This document shows, in pieces, positions 49,210 to 60,430 of a stretch of 64,000 nt of DNA. The position numbers and the translations under genes are program-made. Each line of letters opens with the position of its first letter. Positions within the stretch are counted from its first letter, which is position 1. Below the pieces are notes generated by a model. That model did not search any database, was not told where the DNA came from, and saw only the letters and a program-made list of their open reading frames with translations. Source of the DNA: Pyrocephalus nanus (lineage: Eukaryota > Chordata > Aves > Passeriformes > Tyrannidae); NCBI GenBank assembly GCA_038380795.1, contig CM076259.1, positions 26,642,977-26,706,976 on the forward strand, read 5' to 3'.

Positions 49210-50330
49210 GGGAGCTTTTTGAATACTGAATTTGATTGCTCAAGTTTGGAAGAATTGGAAGGATTCCAATGAAATACTAAAAAGCTAGTCTGCTGAAATT
49301 TTAGAGAGATAAACAACATAATAGGGGAAGTTGGAGGTCAGTTAGGGTGATACTAATGCTGGGAAAAAATGACAGTGGGACACAATCAAAAAACAGTTAA
49401 GGTACAGGAATTCAATGAGTATTAGTCAATGAGGTTTCATGGAAAAGGATTCTACTGAAATTAATTCAATTTGTTCATTGAAAATATTGCTGACAAAGCT
49501 AATTCTGTTAAGGTAGGGTTCAATTCATTCAAAATGTGCATTGAAATATTTTGCATTCCCATTAAAAACTATGACTCTGCCAAGGCACTATTGCACATAT
49601 TCCACAAATTAGAAATCATTTAAGTGACTGAAAACTGTATTTGCTTATGAGGAATCTTCAGTAAAGGAGTGCGTGTTTCTAATGTGATCCCACAGAGGTA
49701 TGAGTTTGGTCTAGCACTGTTAAGTATTTTTATCAGTAATCTGAAAACAAGTATAAAAAGTACTTCTAATTAAGTTAGTAAATGAGGATGGGAGCTTCTG
49801 ACAGATGCAAAGAAAACTGGAGAATTTGTTAGGCTGAAAACTGTTGAACACGCATGTGAGTACCTCCAAATACACATATGGCAACAAAAAATTGTATGTG
49901 ACGTTTACAAGATGGGGAAACTCGATTGTCAAAAAAACCCAAAACAAAACAAAAAACACCTATGAGAAGAGCAGTCAAAGAGTGAGAAGAGTGAGAAATA
50001 TGACCAGGTTGGAAGTGAATGCATCTGGGGGGCAGGGGTTGGGCAAAGAGGCTTGCCTTCTTCCTTGTGAGACGTAGTTTGGGATAATGCCACTGCGAAT
50101 TCCGGGAAGAATGTGCAACTGGGAAGTGCTCTAAGAACAGCTACAGTGGGACTGTTTTAGGGAGTGTTTTAGAATTACACCTCTGGGGAAACTGCAAGCT
50201 GGGAAAGTTGCTGGAAATTCTGAAAGAAAGAAAAGGGCAGCATGAGTCAAGCAAGAATACTGATCAGGTTGAAAGGCTGGAAAGACTTTCCTTGTGCCTC
50301 AAAGACCATCAGCACGGGAAAGATCTCTGT
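49210..50330 (+). mobile_element. Ancient CR1/L3-type LINE reverse transcriptase relic
   Basis: Nucleotide landmarks of a CR1-group ORF2 occur in order on the plus strand. GGAGGTCAGTTAGGGTGATA (49,333, the YRPVSL position) is followed by AATGAGGTTTCATGG (49,428, HGF) and CCACAGAGGTATGAGTTTGG (49,690, PQGSVLG). TATTTTTATCAGTAATCTG (49,726, IFxNDL), then TACAAGATGGGGAA (49,908) and GAATGCATCTGGGGG (50,019), continue the series. Spacings of about 95 and 265 bp agree with the 35 and 90 residues between these motifs in CR1. The frames are full of stops. The 3' part to about 50,330 is less certain. It is much older than the CR1 tails elsewhere in the window. Confidence 0.65.
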
Positions 50331-52029
50331 CAGTTCTATATGATATATATATACGATGTTCTCTGGAAAGCTGTGTGGTAGGGGGAGGCAAGAATTCAAT
50401 GTGTCAGCTACAAGCCACCTTACTCATCCTGTTGATAGCCACTAAAGGCCAAAAGGCAGGTAGATTATGTGGAAAGACTTCAGAGCTATTGTTTTCTTAT
50501 GTGTGAAGCTGTCTCCTCACCTAATGCAGAGTAGTTAAAGACCCTTGGACCTGGTGTCCCAGTGCTGATGGAAACTAGGCATCAGATTTATGAAACAGAA
50601 AGGTTCCATGATGGCAAAAGCAAAGTGATTCAGTTTCTGATGGGACCCTGTGTTGTTATGAGTTTTTAGTAAGAAAAATATTATCTTTGGCTGATAGCCT
50701 TACATGAAGGGCCACATTTTGAAAGTGACATTGATCTTCCTTTGAAACTTGCAATTCAGCAGAGTTGCTGAGGGGAGGAGTGGAGATTTACTCTTTTTCA
50801 TTTCTAGAATTTGATTTTGCAGGCAAAATTATAGCCAGGCCCTTAGCTCAAGCCAGTAACAAGCTCACAAATACATAGACTATACTGTTTGTCTGCATAC
50901 AAGGTAACTGTGTTTGAACTTTATGGCATTTGGGTTTGTGATTTCAAAATATTTCATACCCCATACTTGCACATGGCTCAAGTGGGCAAGTGAAAATTCA
51001 CAAGCTATTTTTGAAATGTTTGCATTTCATTGATAATTTTTTTATAATTGCACAGCTGTCAGAATAGTAAATCCAAATCTGGTAGGATGCTTTGATTTGC
51101 ATACTGCTAGCCTGCACTTTGGCCATGTAGGTGGAGCTGTCCAGGTAAAAAACAACTCTGATTAAGTCTTGGAGAAGGGTTTGTGCCAGGTGACAAAAAA
51201 GGTTGTAAGCATGACAGACTTCCAGGTGAGTGAAGAGACCAAATCTGTTTGGTGTAGAAAGGAAAGAAAGAGTAGGTGAAATGATAACAAGAGCAAAGAG
51301 CAACTCTGAATCTGAACTTCAGATTAGAAGTTTAACCTAAGGAGATTTAGGGGGTCTTTACATAGTTAATTAATCATAGTGATCACACAAACATCTGAGG
51401 ACTGTATGAATAGTTAAATGATATTCCAGTGTGGGTATGCTGAAGGAAAATAGTGAAGTTATGGTGGAAAACAATGTTTTTAAAAGCAATAGTATGGATC
51501 CCTTGCCTTCTGCTGGTAGAAGCTAGGAAGAAGGATTTCCCATTATTGTATTCCACAGGCTTGGCTACAGAAAGGACACCAGGGCACATCTCATTCCCAT
51601 TTGGTCTTTTTTTTTCCAGTCTTTTCACACTGTTGGATACATTCTTCTCCTAGGAGAGTAGCACTCTTAAGTCCCTACCCACAGTCTAAATTAGTAGGCA
51701 TATTTGGAGAAAAGAGAAAAGAAAAAGTGGATACCAGAGTCTTTGTGTAACCCAGGACAGTGGTGTACCTCAGTTCAACTCTGGGAATTTGAGACTGAAA
51801 GTTACGGGAACAAGGTTTGTTTGCATAACAGCGCTTGAGTGGCTGTGCTTTACTCTGAGCTTGCGTGAGTGAATTTGCTCCATGAAGTCTGGGTGACATC
51901 AGCCACTAGTCTGAAAAAATCTAGTGAAGATTAGTTGCATTATGTGTCTGATATGATCTGGTTTGAGTGGCCCATGGCCAGTGACAATGATTTAGAGAAA
52001 CAGTTGACTTACAGTGCTGCATTTTCTGT
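50331..52029. other. Non-coding stretch
   Basis: No gene supported. Its left part could be more of the ancient LINE. The in-frame extension from 51,935 towards the CR1 is not recognisable as protein. Confidence 0.5.
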
Positions 52030-52580
52030 CATCCCTCGTTCTCCTGTACTCAGCGCTGGTGAGGCCACAACTCACTGTGTCCAGTTCTGGGCCCCTCAGT
52101 TCAGGAAGGATATTGAGGTGCTGGAGCAGGTCCAGAGAAAAGCAACCAGGCTGGTGAAGGGCCTTGAACACAAGTCCTGTGAGGAGAGGCTGAGGGAGCT
52201 GGGATTGCTTAGCCTGGAGAAGAGAAGGCTCAGGGGAGACCTCATCACTCTCTACAACTCCCTGAAAGGAGGCTGTAGCCAGGTGGGGATTGGTCTTTTT
52301 TGCCAGGCAGCTGTCAGTAAGACAAGAGAGCATGGTCTTAAGCTCTGCCATGCGAGGTTTAGGTTGGATATTAGGAAGAAATTCTTTACAGAGGGGATAA
52401 TCAGGCATTGGAATGGGCTGCCCTGGGAGGTGGTGGATTCTCCATCCCTGGAGATTTTTAAGATGAGACTGGATGTGGCACTTAGTGCCATAGTGTGGTA
52501 ACTGCGGTGGTAGTGAATTGAGAGTTGGACTTGATGATCTCAGAGGTCTTTTCCAACCCATCCAATTCTATGATTCTATG
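52030..52580 (+). mobile_element. CR1 LINE, 5'-truncated, ORF2 C-terminus still open
   Basis: Best preserved CR1 of the window. From about 52,030 it reads the end of ORF2 in one open frame that closes at 52,501: [60 protein letters not shown] and [10 protein letters not shown] are the familiar CR1 ORF2 C-terminal blocks. The 3' UTR follows with GGACTTGATGATCTCAGAGG, TCTTTTCCAACCCA and the terminal 8-bp repeat (ATTCTATG twice, ending at 52,580). The frame extends upstream to an ATG at 51,935 through non-CR1 sequence, so that ATG is not a real start. The reverse-strand frame of similar length is an antisense shadow. The GTGGCACTTAGTGCCATAGT segment suggests a neoavian-type subfamily, which I cannot name with confidence. 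Confidence 0.95.
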
Positions 52581-55500
52581 AATATATTGTCCCTCTTCTT
52601 GGCCTTCTGGTGGCATGGAAGCATTGGAAACCTCTCAGAGAGCTGAAGCCGATTCCATGAGGGCAGTAAAACAGTCAGTCTGCCCAGAGGGCTTACACAG
52701 CACAGCTGGAGCAAACCCTGAGCGATCTGATTTTTTCTCACAATTGACTCTGCTTAAGGAGAGTCTTAGGGTAGAGACTTTCAGGTTGTCAGGATTCTGT
52801 GATTGTAGGTAATGGTCACATCTTTGTCAAGGGACACTGATTTATCACTTTCCATCTTCCAAGTCCAGGGCAGACTCTAACTACGTCCTGACTCCATGTC
52901 TGGTATTCACCGACCCTTATCCAGCCTGGTTTCCTTAGAACAAGGGAGACATGGTGTGCCTCCTGGTCTGGATAATGCAGGGATTTTAGGGACACAAGAA
53001 CGTTTTGGAGGGAGAAGCAACCAGAAGTGCTCAGCACCCTCAGAGGATGTTCAGAAAGGCCTCCTTAGCACTGTTGACTTCAACACTGACTGAAGTAAAG
53101 GTCTTTTGCTGAGGCTGAATCTGTCACTCTCACATTCACCAGGTTCCCTGGCAGTTCTGCCTGCAAAGGCCCCCAAAGAGCAACCTCTGTTGATTTACCA
53201 ACAACAGAAGGCAATTGCTACCTCTGAGTGCTGGTGAGGATTAGGAAGTCAAGTAGGAACAGACAATACTCCGTTTTTGGCTCCAAAAGACCCTCTCGGG
53301 CATCTGAGTCTTATATCTAGCACATTTTCTTCCGCCCTGAACCCCCCACCCTGACTACCTCCCATCCTCTGGCTGCTGAGCTCCACTGCTCCCATGCAAA
53401 GCTGCAGCCCATTTAAATCAATTCTGACACCTAACACCTCTCTGTTTTCTCAGCCTGCCTGCCCCAAATATTTCCCTCCAGCCTTGACAGAACGGGTATT
53501 CACAGGGCAGCTTCAGAATAACAAGTTTCCATTTTTGAGACAGTTGTATGGGGAGCTTTGTGGTGTGGCAGCTGGCCAACGGGTGATCATTTAGCTGGGG
53601 TAGCTCACTACTGGGTAGTTAATTTGACATGCAAAACAGAGCAGTTAGGCTCTCTGCAAAGCCCAGTCAGACACTTCTGGGTTCCCAGTATTAAATTATG
53701 CATGATGTGCAATGCCAAAATATCAGCACTTGCATGCAAACCTTGCCTTCAGTGAGGTTCATCAGTCCAGCAGTGGCTCATTTGTTCCGACACTATCAAT
53801 TTTCTCCAGCGGTCACTGGGATCATTATCTGCTTTACAGAGAGATGTGAGTTGTGCTAAGCTGTCCGCAACCTCTGCATCACCAAGCCAGGAAAAGTAAA
53901 AAGGTGAAGACATAGTGGTGACAAATAGTGGTGACAAACCCATAAATATAAGGCTGGGAAGAGAAGGTCCTTTCTCAGAGGTAACAGCCCGGGACTCTGA
54001 ATTCACCCCTTTTCCAGGAAATATAGCAAGTGTAGAAATGAGAGCATGGTTGCAGAGATGGATTCCCACTTTACACATGCACCTTCTCCATCTCATTTAG
54101 GGCTTGGACTGAATAATCGTTATCACCATATGATAGCTATCAGGGACTAGCTGACACATTATAAAAGCCTAATGTAGCCAATATGCATTAGAGTCTTAGC
54201 CAGCACCTGAACTGTTTGCCAGAACACTTTTGAGATAGACTGTTCTTGTGGTATTTGTATCACTGGCAAGAACCAGAAATAGAGAAAATCTGGAAAACAT
54301 TTGTCAGGGAAGAAAAAAAAAAATCTGTGAAGTGTTGTGGAGATGGTATGGAAACTCTCATTCCTTATTGAAATGGCTGTGGAACTTGGGAGTCTTTTGG
54401 GCCCTCAGACCAGTATTTCACACTTTCTGATTGTGTTAGCTGTTGTAGTTGATAGGTCCTTTATTTTTCCCACAATTTTTTGACCACTTTTCTCTCTCAA
54501 AGCCTGTGCTTCAGCATTGTTATTCCTCTAACTAACAAAAGAGGAGAATTGTGCCTACTGAACTCAGACATTTGAAAATCAGGGAAAAATATTTACACTA
54601 TTAATGAAAAATATATTCTTCCATTTCATGTGGCACTGGCCTTTCCTGTCTCAGTGCTGTCCGCAAATGCAGGCAGCATCCTGAGGTCTCTAGGGAGCAT
54701 TTGTTATCTGATCAGGCAGTTGTATATTACAATGACAACTGGAATTTAAACCAAAATAGCCATAAAGGATGCAGAATGGTCCCTATGGAATAGATTTTCA
54801 TTGCCATTAATACACATCTCTCACACAGAGCTAATTGTGCAAAGTGCTATAACATGACTACTAGAGCCCCACAAGGGCAAATGAAATAAAAACTGTCTAT
54901 ACAGAAACACAGTTGGAATCTGTAGCATCAATTTGCCGGGAGAGTCTGATATTTTGAAATATTTTTCAACCTGTTAAATGGATGACAAAATACAGTTTTC
55001 CACTGCAGCAGAAGCACTGAGACATCCTGACTGACTTCTGCCTGACATTTTTTCCTGAGATGAAGTTTTTCAGCAGACTGAAACTGTAATTGGTTTATAA
55101 AAGAACTGAACTGGAATGTTTCCACAGCAAGGGCCAGTTCAGCTTAATTTGCAAGTCCCTAGGAGATGTGGCAGACCTCATAGGATCCTCTGTGTCCTCT
55201 GCATCCTTTGTGGGCAAGGATTGAGTTGAACTTCCTCTTGCTGTTGTTCTACCATAATTCTCCCAGGCTTTTTCATTTTGGTGAAAAAAATACTTGATTG
55301 ATTTGAATTGCTCCTCTTATTTTTGGGAATACTTACATTTTCTCCTCTGCCTGGACAAAGAGAAACTTGTCAAACATCTCAAGCAAATTTTGTGGGAAAA
55401 CTGATGTAAAATCTCTTTAATCAGTTGTGTAGAAATAAGTGTTTCTGTCATGTAAAAACCTGTGGTCAGTTAACTTTCAGTGAGAAATGTGAAACTGGCA

Positions 55501-56552
55501 AGCCTTTGAGTTGTGCTTGATAAAAAGAGAGTTGAACATATCTTATCTTTACTGTTTTCTTTAATTTTTACTTACTTCATTAAAAATTTGCAGAAGCAAA
55601 TTATACCTTTATACCTTTTGTCTGGAAAATTCAATGGACCACTGGAGAGTTTATAAGATCATGCCTTCACAAACATGCAAAGAACTGTGAATGAAAGGAA
55701 TTTCTAATCAGACTGCTAATAATGTCATGTGGAAGAATATTAGGAGGAAAGATGAAGGCAAATGTGCAAGCCCCAGGGGTAAGAGGATGCCAAGCAATAA
55801 TGGTGGTGCATCCAAACAGAACATACATAGATTTTGCCAGAAGAGTGTCAAGTGCCATGCTGAGAATTCCTATCACTCAGCTCCTCTTGATCCCACAAAG
55901 CACACACAGTTCGGCCACAAAGTGCTTTAGAATGTCATTTCCACAAAAAGTGATCTTGAAGTTTCCATCCTCTGTCCCAAGGTTATGCAGCCACATTTGT
56001 AATGGAGTTCATGGAAAGAATTGGAGCAAACCCTCATCCCTTTACATGTGAATGTATCCAGAGCTCCTTGTACACATTTTAGGATTTTTTTAATAATATT
56101 GTGATCACAACAGCATTAGTCTGAGGCCAGGGTTTCTCATCATTTCAGGGAGGCTCTGCTTCAGAACCATTGCTTTCTTCTTGTCTCAGATATTTGAATG
56201 ATTACTTTCAGCTTCCTCTGTTCACTTCCACAGAGAATGTTCCATACCTGTGGATTTTCCAACTGCTAGGGAGCCTCGATAGAACTGGATTTCCTGCAGG
56301 AGACAGTTAACACCTCTGGTTTGTAAGAGAGCTGTACCTGCAAGGTAAGCAAAGAGTGAGAAGGTGATATTTGGAAAAAACAACCTTGTCTGCACCTTGT
56401 CTTAACCTGTGGGAGGGAGCTGAGAGCGACATCAGAATAGACCTGGCTTGTTCAAGAACATATTCCTTTAGGATGTGAATTAAATGGTGGTGGTGGTTGG
56501 GCTCTTGGCTTGCAGGAGAACTGTTTGTGCTACTGTGTCTTACCAGGCCTGC
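52581..56552. other. Non-coding stretch
   Basis: No supported gene or transposon. One small duplication is listed separately. Short AT-rich regions occur at 54,540-54,620 and 55,540-55,620. Confidence 0.5.
53912..53937. repeat. 13-bp tandem duplication
   Basis: ATAGTGGTGACAA occurs twice head to tail (53,912-53,924 and 53,925-53,937). Confidence 0.95.
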
Positions 56553-56581
56553 AAAAAAAAAAAAAAAAAGGAAAAAAAAAA
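56553..56581. repeat. A17-GG-A10 run
   Basis: A17 at 56,553-56,569, GG, then A10 at 56,572-56,581. No polyadenylation signal with a recognisable retrocopy lies upstream. Confidence 0.95.
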
Positions 56582-57229
56582 GTTTCAGTGGTTGGAAAAC
56601 CCAGGAGGAAAACTGAAGTTGCCTGTATCCTTGATGACTGCCTACAGCTGCCACGAGTCCCCTGCTGGGTGCTAAGTGACCACGGAAAAGCACACCATGG
56701 TCGCACCAAGTGGGAACTGAGAAGCAGAGGAGTGCTATAGTGACATGGCCTTTCCCCCGTGTGGCTGGAAGGCATTTGACACCTACTCTTAAAGCTTTTG
56801 TTCTAAGCAGATCACCTTTCTGTGAGGTTGCTTTGTCACTAGGAAATATGAGGGGACATGGTACCAAAGGGTACCATGCCTCTGTCGTCTTTTAATTCCC
56901 TGCAATGTCTGTAAGTTTGGCAGGTTATGGACTGTGGAGGTTAATAGAAGATTTGGTGTTCAGATAGCAGTGGAAGAGCTGTTTGTTTTCAGATGCAATG
57001 TTCTTGAGAGATATTTTGGAGCTAGCTCTTCTTGGTGTTTCCTGTCACTTCATGAGCTAGCACTTCTCTTTTCCTCACAATTAGTTTAATTTGAACATCA
57101 AGGTTTGGACCTTAACCTCCCATTCTGTAGGGAGAAGACATGCATCTGAATAAAATGCCAGCAGTGGCTCATGCTGTAAATCAGAGGGATTTTAGAATCT
57201 GATGACAAACCAAATTCCTGTCAGAAAAG

Positions 57230-57430
57230 AGCAGAGCTGACCCCTCCCAAACTGTCATCGAAGCCGGGTCATAAAAATCACAGCTGTCACCAAAGCATGC
57301 CAGGCCTCTGGGGGACATGCCATCCTGGGGACTCATCTGCTGCTTCCACGGCCAAATTCCAAGCCCTCAGGCACATTCCACTTGACATTTTGTCACATCT
57401 CTTGCTGGTGCATCTGTTCAGGGGCATTAA
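57230..57430. promoter_or_regulatory. Possible conserved non-coding element
   Basis: A repeat-free block with balanced composition and several strong-looking sites: CACAGCTGTCACC (E-box plus TGAC half-site), GGGTCATAAAAATCACAG, ACATGCCATCCTGGGG and CACATTCCACTTGACA. Two CpGs occur close together (CATCGAAGCCGGG). No open frame continues through it. Enhancer identity is inference only. Confidence 0.22.
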
Positions 57431-58770
57431 CTCTTCTTAAATCACTTTATCCCTTTTTTTTTCCTCAGAAAAAACAAGGTTATGGGAAGATGAAGAGGTT
57501 TGAGCAGTGGTCTGTGTCACATAAGAGAGTCCAAATGTTTAAAAACTGGCAGCATCTGGAGTAACTAATCCAGTAGGCAATGTTATTACAGCAACAGCAT
57601 CAGAAATAGAACTTGTGTTCACATAAAGTTCAAAAAATTATTTTAGCTGACATTTGTACATACAAAATTATAGGAAATCTTCCAAGCTGTGCCCCTTTGA
57701 GCTTTGGCCACAGACTGTCTGTCTCCAGATCCACAAATCTGTCTCCAAAGGAGATGGGTGAGTATGAAGTCAGACCAGGATGGCAATGGTTGACCTGAGA
57801 TGACTGTACACTCAGCAGTGGCATGTAAAAGTAAAGATGTTGAGGCACCTCTCTCAAACCAGGTGATGGGATCCAAGTTCAAAGATGCTTCTGTGCGCAT
57901 GAATGAAAGTTTCCATATTCCTCTTGTGTATGAGATAATAACCAAACAAAGGCTTTAAAGTTTACAGCTACAACTTGTCCCACAGGGATAGCAGCAGAGA
58001 GGCTGTGTCTCCAGACATCAGAGAGGCTGTAAAGTACTGAAGAGTCATTGTTGTTTCAGAATTTTGAATTCATGTGGGCTAAAGGTCTAACTGGTTTCAC
58101 TAAGGATAGGGAATGACAGCCATCTGTCCTAGAAGAACTTGGGGAGTATTTGCTGGACTTCTCATGTTACTAGTGACAAAACTTCTAAGAGTTTCTAAAA
58201 ATAATAGGTGCTAATTTCTTTACATGCAATGTCCTGCATCCGGGATGAGATAGTTCAGTATCAACTTTTATGCTGGACAAGGAGTTAATAAATAACCTAA
58301 AGGTCAGTGGTAGCCTCAATCACCAGTGGTGGCAAAAGTGTATTTGTCACATGCAAGCAGCATTGCATGAAATAGTAACTTAATTTACATTAAAACTCCA
58401 AAGGCCATTTCCCATGCTTGTAAGTGTTTTGGAGTGAAGAACTTTTAAAAGCCCAGTGAAGTCTGGGAGCCCTTTGGGGAACTCCTACCAGATGAATGCT
58501 CACAAGAAATCACTCTGAGCATGTGTAAAATGCTATTTTGTTGGATATGGATGGAAATACAGATGAATGGAAATCATCCTGGTCAAAAGGCTACCTGAAA
58601 GCAATGATTAAATAACAATCTGTAAGATAATATAATAGATAAAGAGAAAGCAGCAGGGAGTTAATATGATTTATAAATTAGAAATACATGTATGAGAAGT
58701 TAAAATAATGCTATTTTTAAAGTAAAACTGATCAATGTGGTTTTAAAGAGAACATTTAAAAATGTATTAG

Positions 58771-58836
58771 GGAAAAAAAAACCAAAACCAAACAACAACA
58801 AAACACAACAACAACAAAAATAACACTCAAAAAAAT
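58771..58836. repeat. A-rich (CAA)n-like low-complexity region
   Basis: GGAAAAAAAAACC followed by irregular CAACAACAA and CAAAACA units to 58,836. Confidence 0.9.
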
Positions 58837-60109
58837 CTCTCAAAGCCTTGCTTGAATACAGGCCTCTTTAACAGCAAAACTTTAAAGTCAGAAATGTTCA
58901 GTTCACATTGTATTCCAGTTATACAGTCAAAATAAAGCAGGGTGGTGGGGTTTATTATTTATGATATTACATAAAACGTTTTCAGTCTGTAGCAAAGGAA
59001 GGCGCGAGACAGAAGCTACTTTAATTAATGAACAGTTTTTTGAAGTAGTGAAGGGAACATCCTGAATCATATTTTTTTTTTCAAATCTTGTGAATCTCAA
59101 AAATTTTGAAGTTTTGAAGGATTCTTTTGCTCTGGGGCTTAACAAAGGGTAGAACCATGGGAATATTTTGATTTGCAGATGCCCATTTAGTTTGCAGCAT
59201 AAGAGCCCACAGTTTGTAAATCAGCTGCTCAAAGTCACATGCATTGAAGTTCTCAGTAAAAAAATTATCTCCCTTTGCCCTCAGAATGCTGAAAACCTAT
59301 TTGGTTCTGTATAACTCTCTAAACAAGCAGAAGCTGAAAGTAAATACGGTTTGTCTGGTTTTCCTCTAGTTCTTTGCAGGTATTAGGAGATGTTTCTCTT
59401 TGATATTCGGCTGACCAGACATGTTCTGGTGTGCTTTCATGCTTTTGGGGAAAGAAGTAATGTTTGTTTTCTTGCTCTACTTTTTCCTGCAGGCTGAGAA
59501 ATCATCAAAAGTCAAAGATAGCTTTTTGACTGGGAGCTGGTTTTGCTCCAAAGAACTTCTATTGCAGATGCCTGAGGATGAAACCCTGTACCACTTTGTT
59601 CAGGGACATAATCACTAATTTACTTGAGGTGAAAATGAGGCTTTGTCAAGGTCACACTGACATAGGCTTGCAGGTAGTTTCACCTTCTTCTGCAGTACAA
59701 ACTGCACTTTGTTTACAGGGCTGTCAGTTGTGTTCATAGAGGGTTTCCCTGCTCCTGCTGGGATGTGGGCACAGGGCTTGTCAGAGGCTTCTGCCTTGCC
59801 TTCTCCTTGGCTTTGGTCAGGCTTTAGTCTTAGTCTTGGAACTTAATGTGAAATTATCTTGGCAACATGTGTATCACAAGTCAGTGATACAAGTCAGTCA
59901 TCCCTGTGAATCTCTGAAAATACTTCCAAGAGTAATTTGAGAAGGTTCTGAACAATAACTATAATTAAACATTTTAAGGTTCACAGACTAGGTACATTTT
60001 CCCAAAGACCTTAAAAGAGACTTGCTGAAGAGCACTCTGAGCTATTCCTGTTGGTATTTATGGATCCTGGAGGAGAGAGACACTTCCAGATGCAATTGGA
60101 AGAAAAGCT

Positions 60110-60430
60110 AGCTGTTGTTCCTGTTGTTCCTATCCTCCTTTTCAAGAGGATAAATTATGTTTCTCAAGCAAACACAGGTACATTAACCTGGCATCAATCC
60201 AAGGGAAAATTATAGAAAGACACATTAGGAGGAATGACTGGTAAAGAACCAAAGGATATTGATGCCTTTAAATACCATTGGTGTAATAATATGGAGAGAA
60301 GATCCTGTTGGAAAAAAATAAGGTCTCTTTTTAGGCAGTAGTTACAATGTGACTGATAAAAGTCTGTTCGCTGACCAAAGCACTTGATTTTGTGTAATGA
60401 CTTTCTGATGTAAGTTTCAGCTTTTAGAAA
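60110..60430 (+). mobile_element. Ancient CR1/L3-type LINE reverse transcriptase relic
   Basis: TTGTTCCTATCCTCCTTTTC (60,123, PIFKKG position) is followed by TTAACCTGGCATCAATCC, AAGGGAAAATTATAGAAAGA (60,183-60,222; SLTSxPGKIMER) and CTGACCAAAGCACTTGATTT (60,371; LDFSKAFD, the first catalytic motif). About 185 bp separate the SLTS and FSKAFD positions, close to the 66 residues expected in CR1. Stops and indels throughout. It covers an earlier part of RT than the relic at 49.2 kb, so the two overlap in consensus and are separate insertions. Confidence 0.6.

Larger units (their letters stand above)
56582..60109. other. Non-coding stretch
   Basis: No gene supported. It contains the possible conserved block at 57,230-57,430 and an A-rich (CAA)n-like region, both listed separately. 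Confidence 0.5.

Noticed and set aside
51992..52561. A 189-residue minus-strand open frame
   Set aside because: Antisense shadow of the CR1 ORF2 C-terminus, which is clearly coded on the plus strand.
56307..56867. A 186-residue minus-strand open frame
   Set aside because: Reads through the poly-T complement of the A17/A10 run (poly-Phe), shows no family resemblance and no supporting splice or codon signal.
59620..59665. AAATGAGGCTTTGTCAAGGTCACACTG, resembling the MIR core
   Set aside because: Short single block without a matching head or tail at the right distance.
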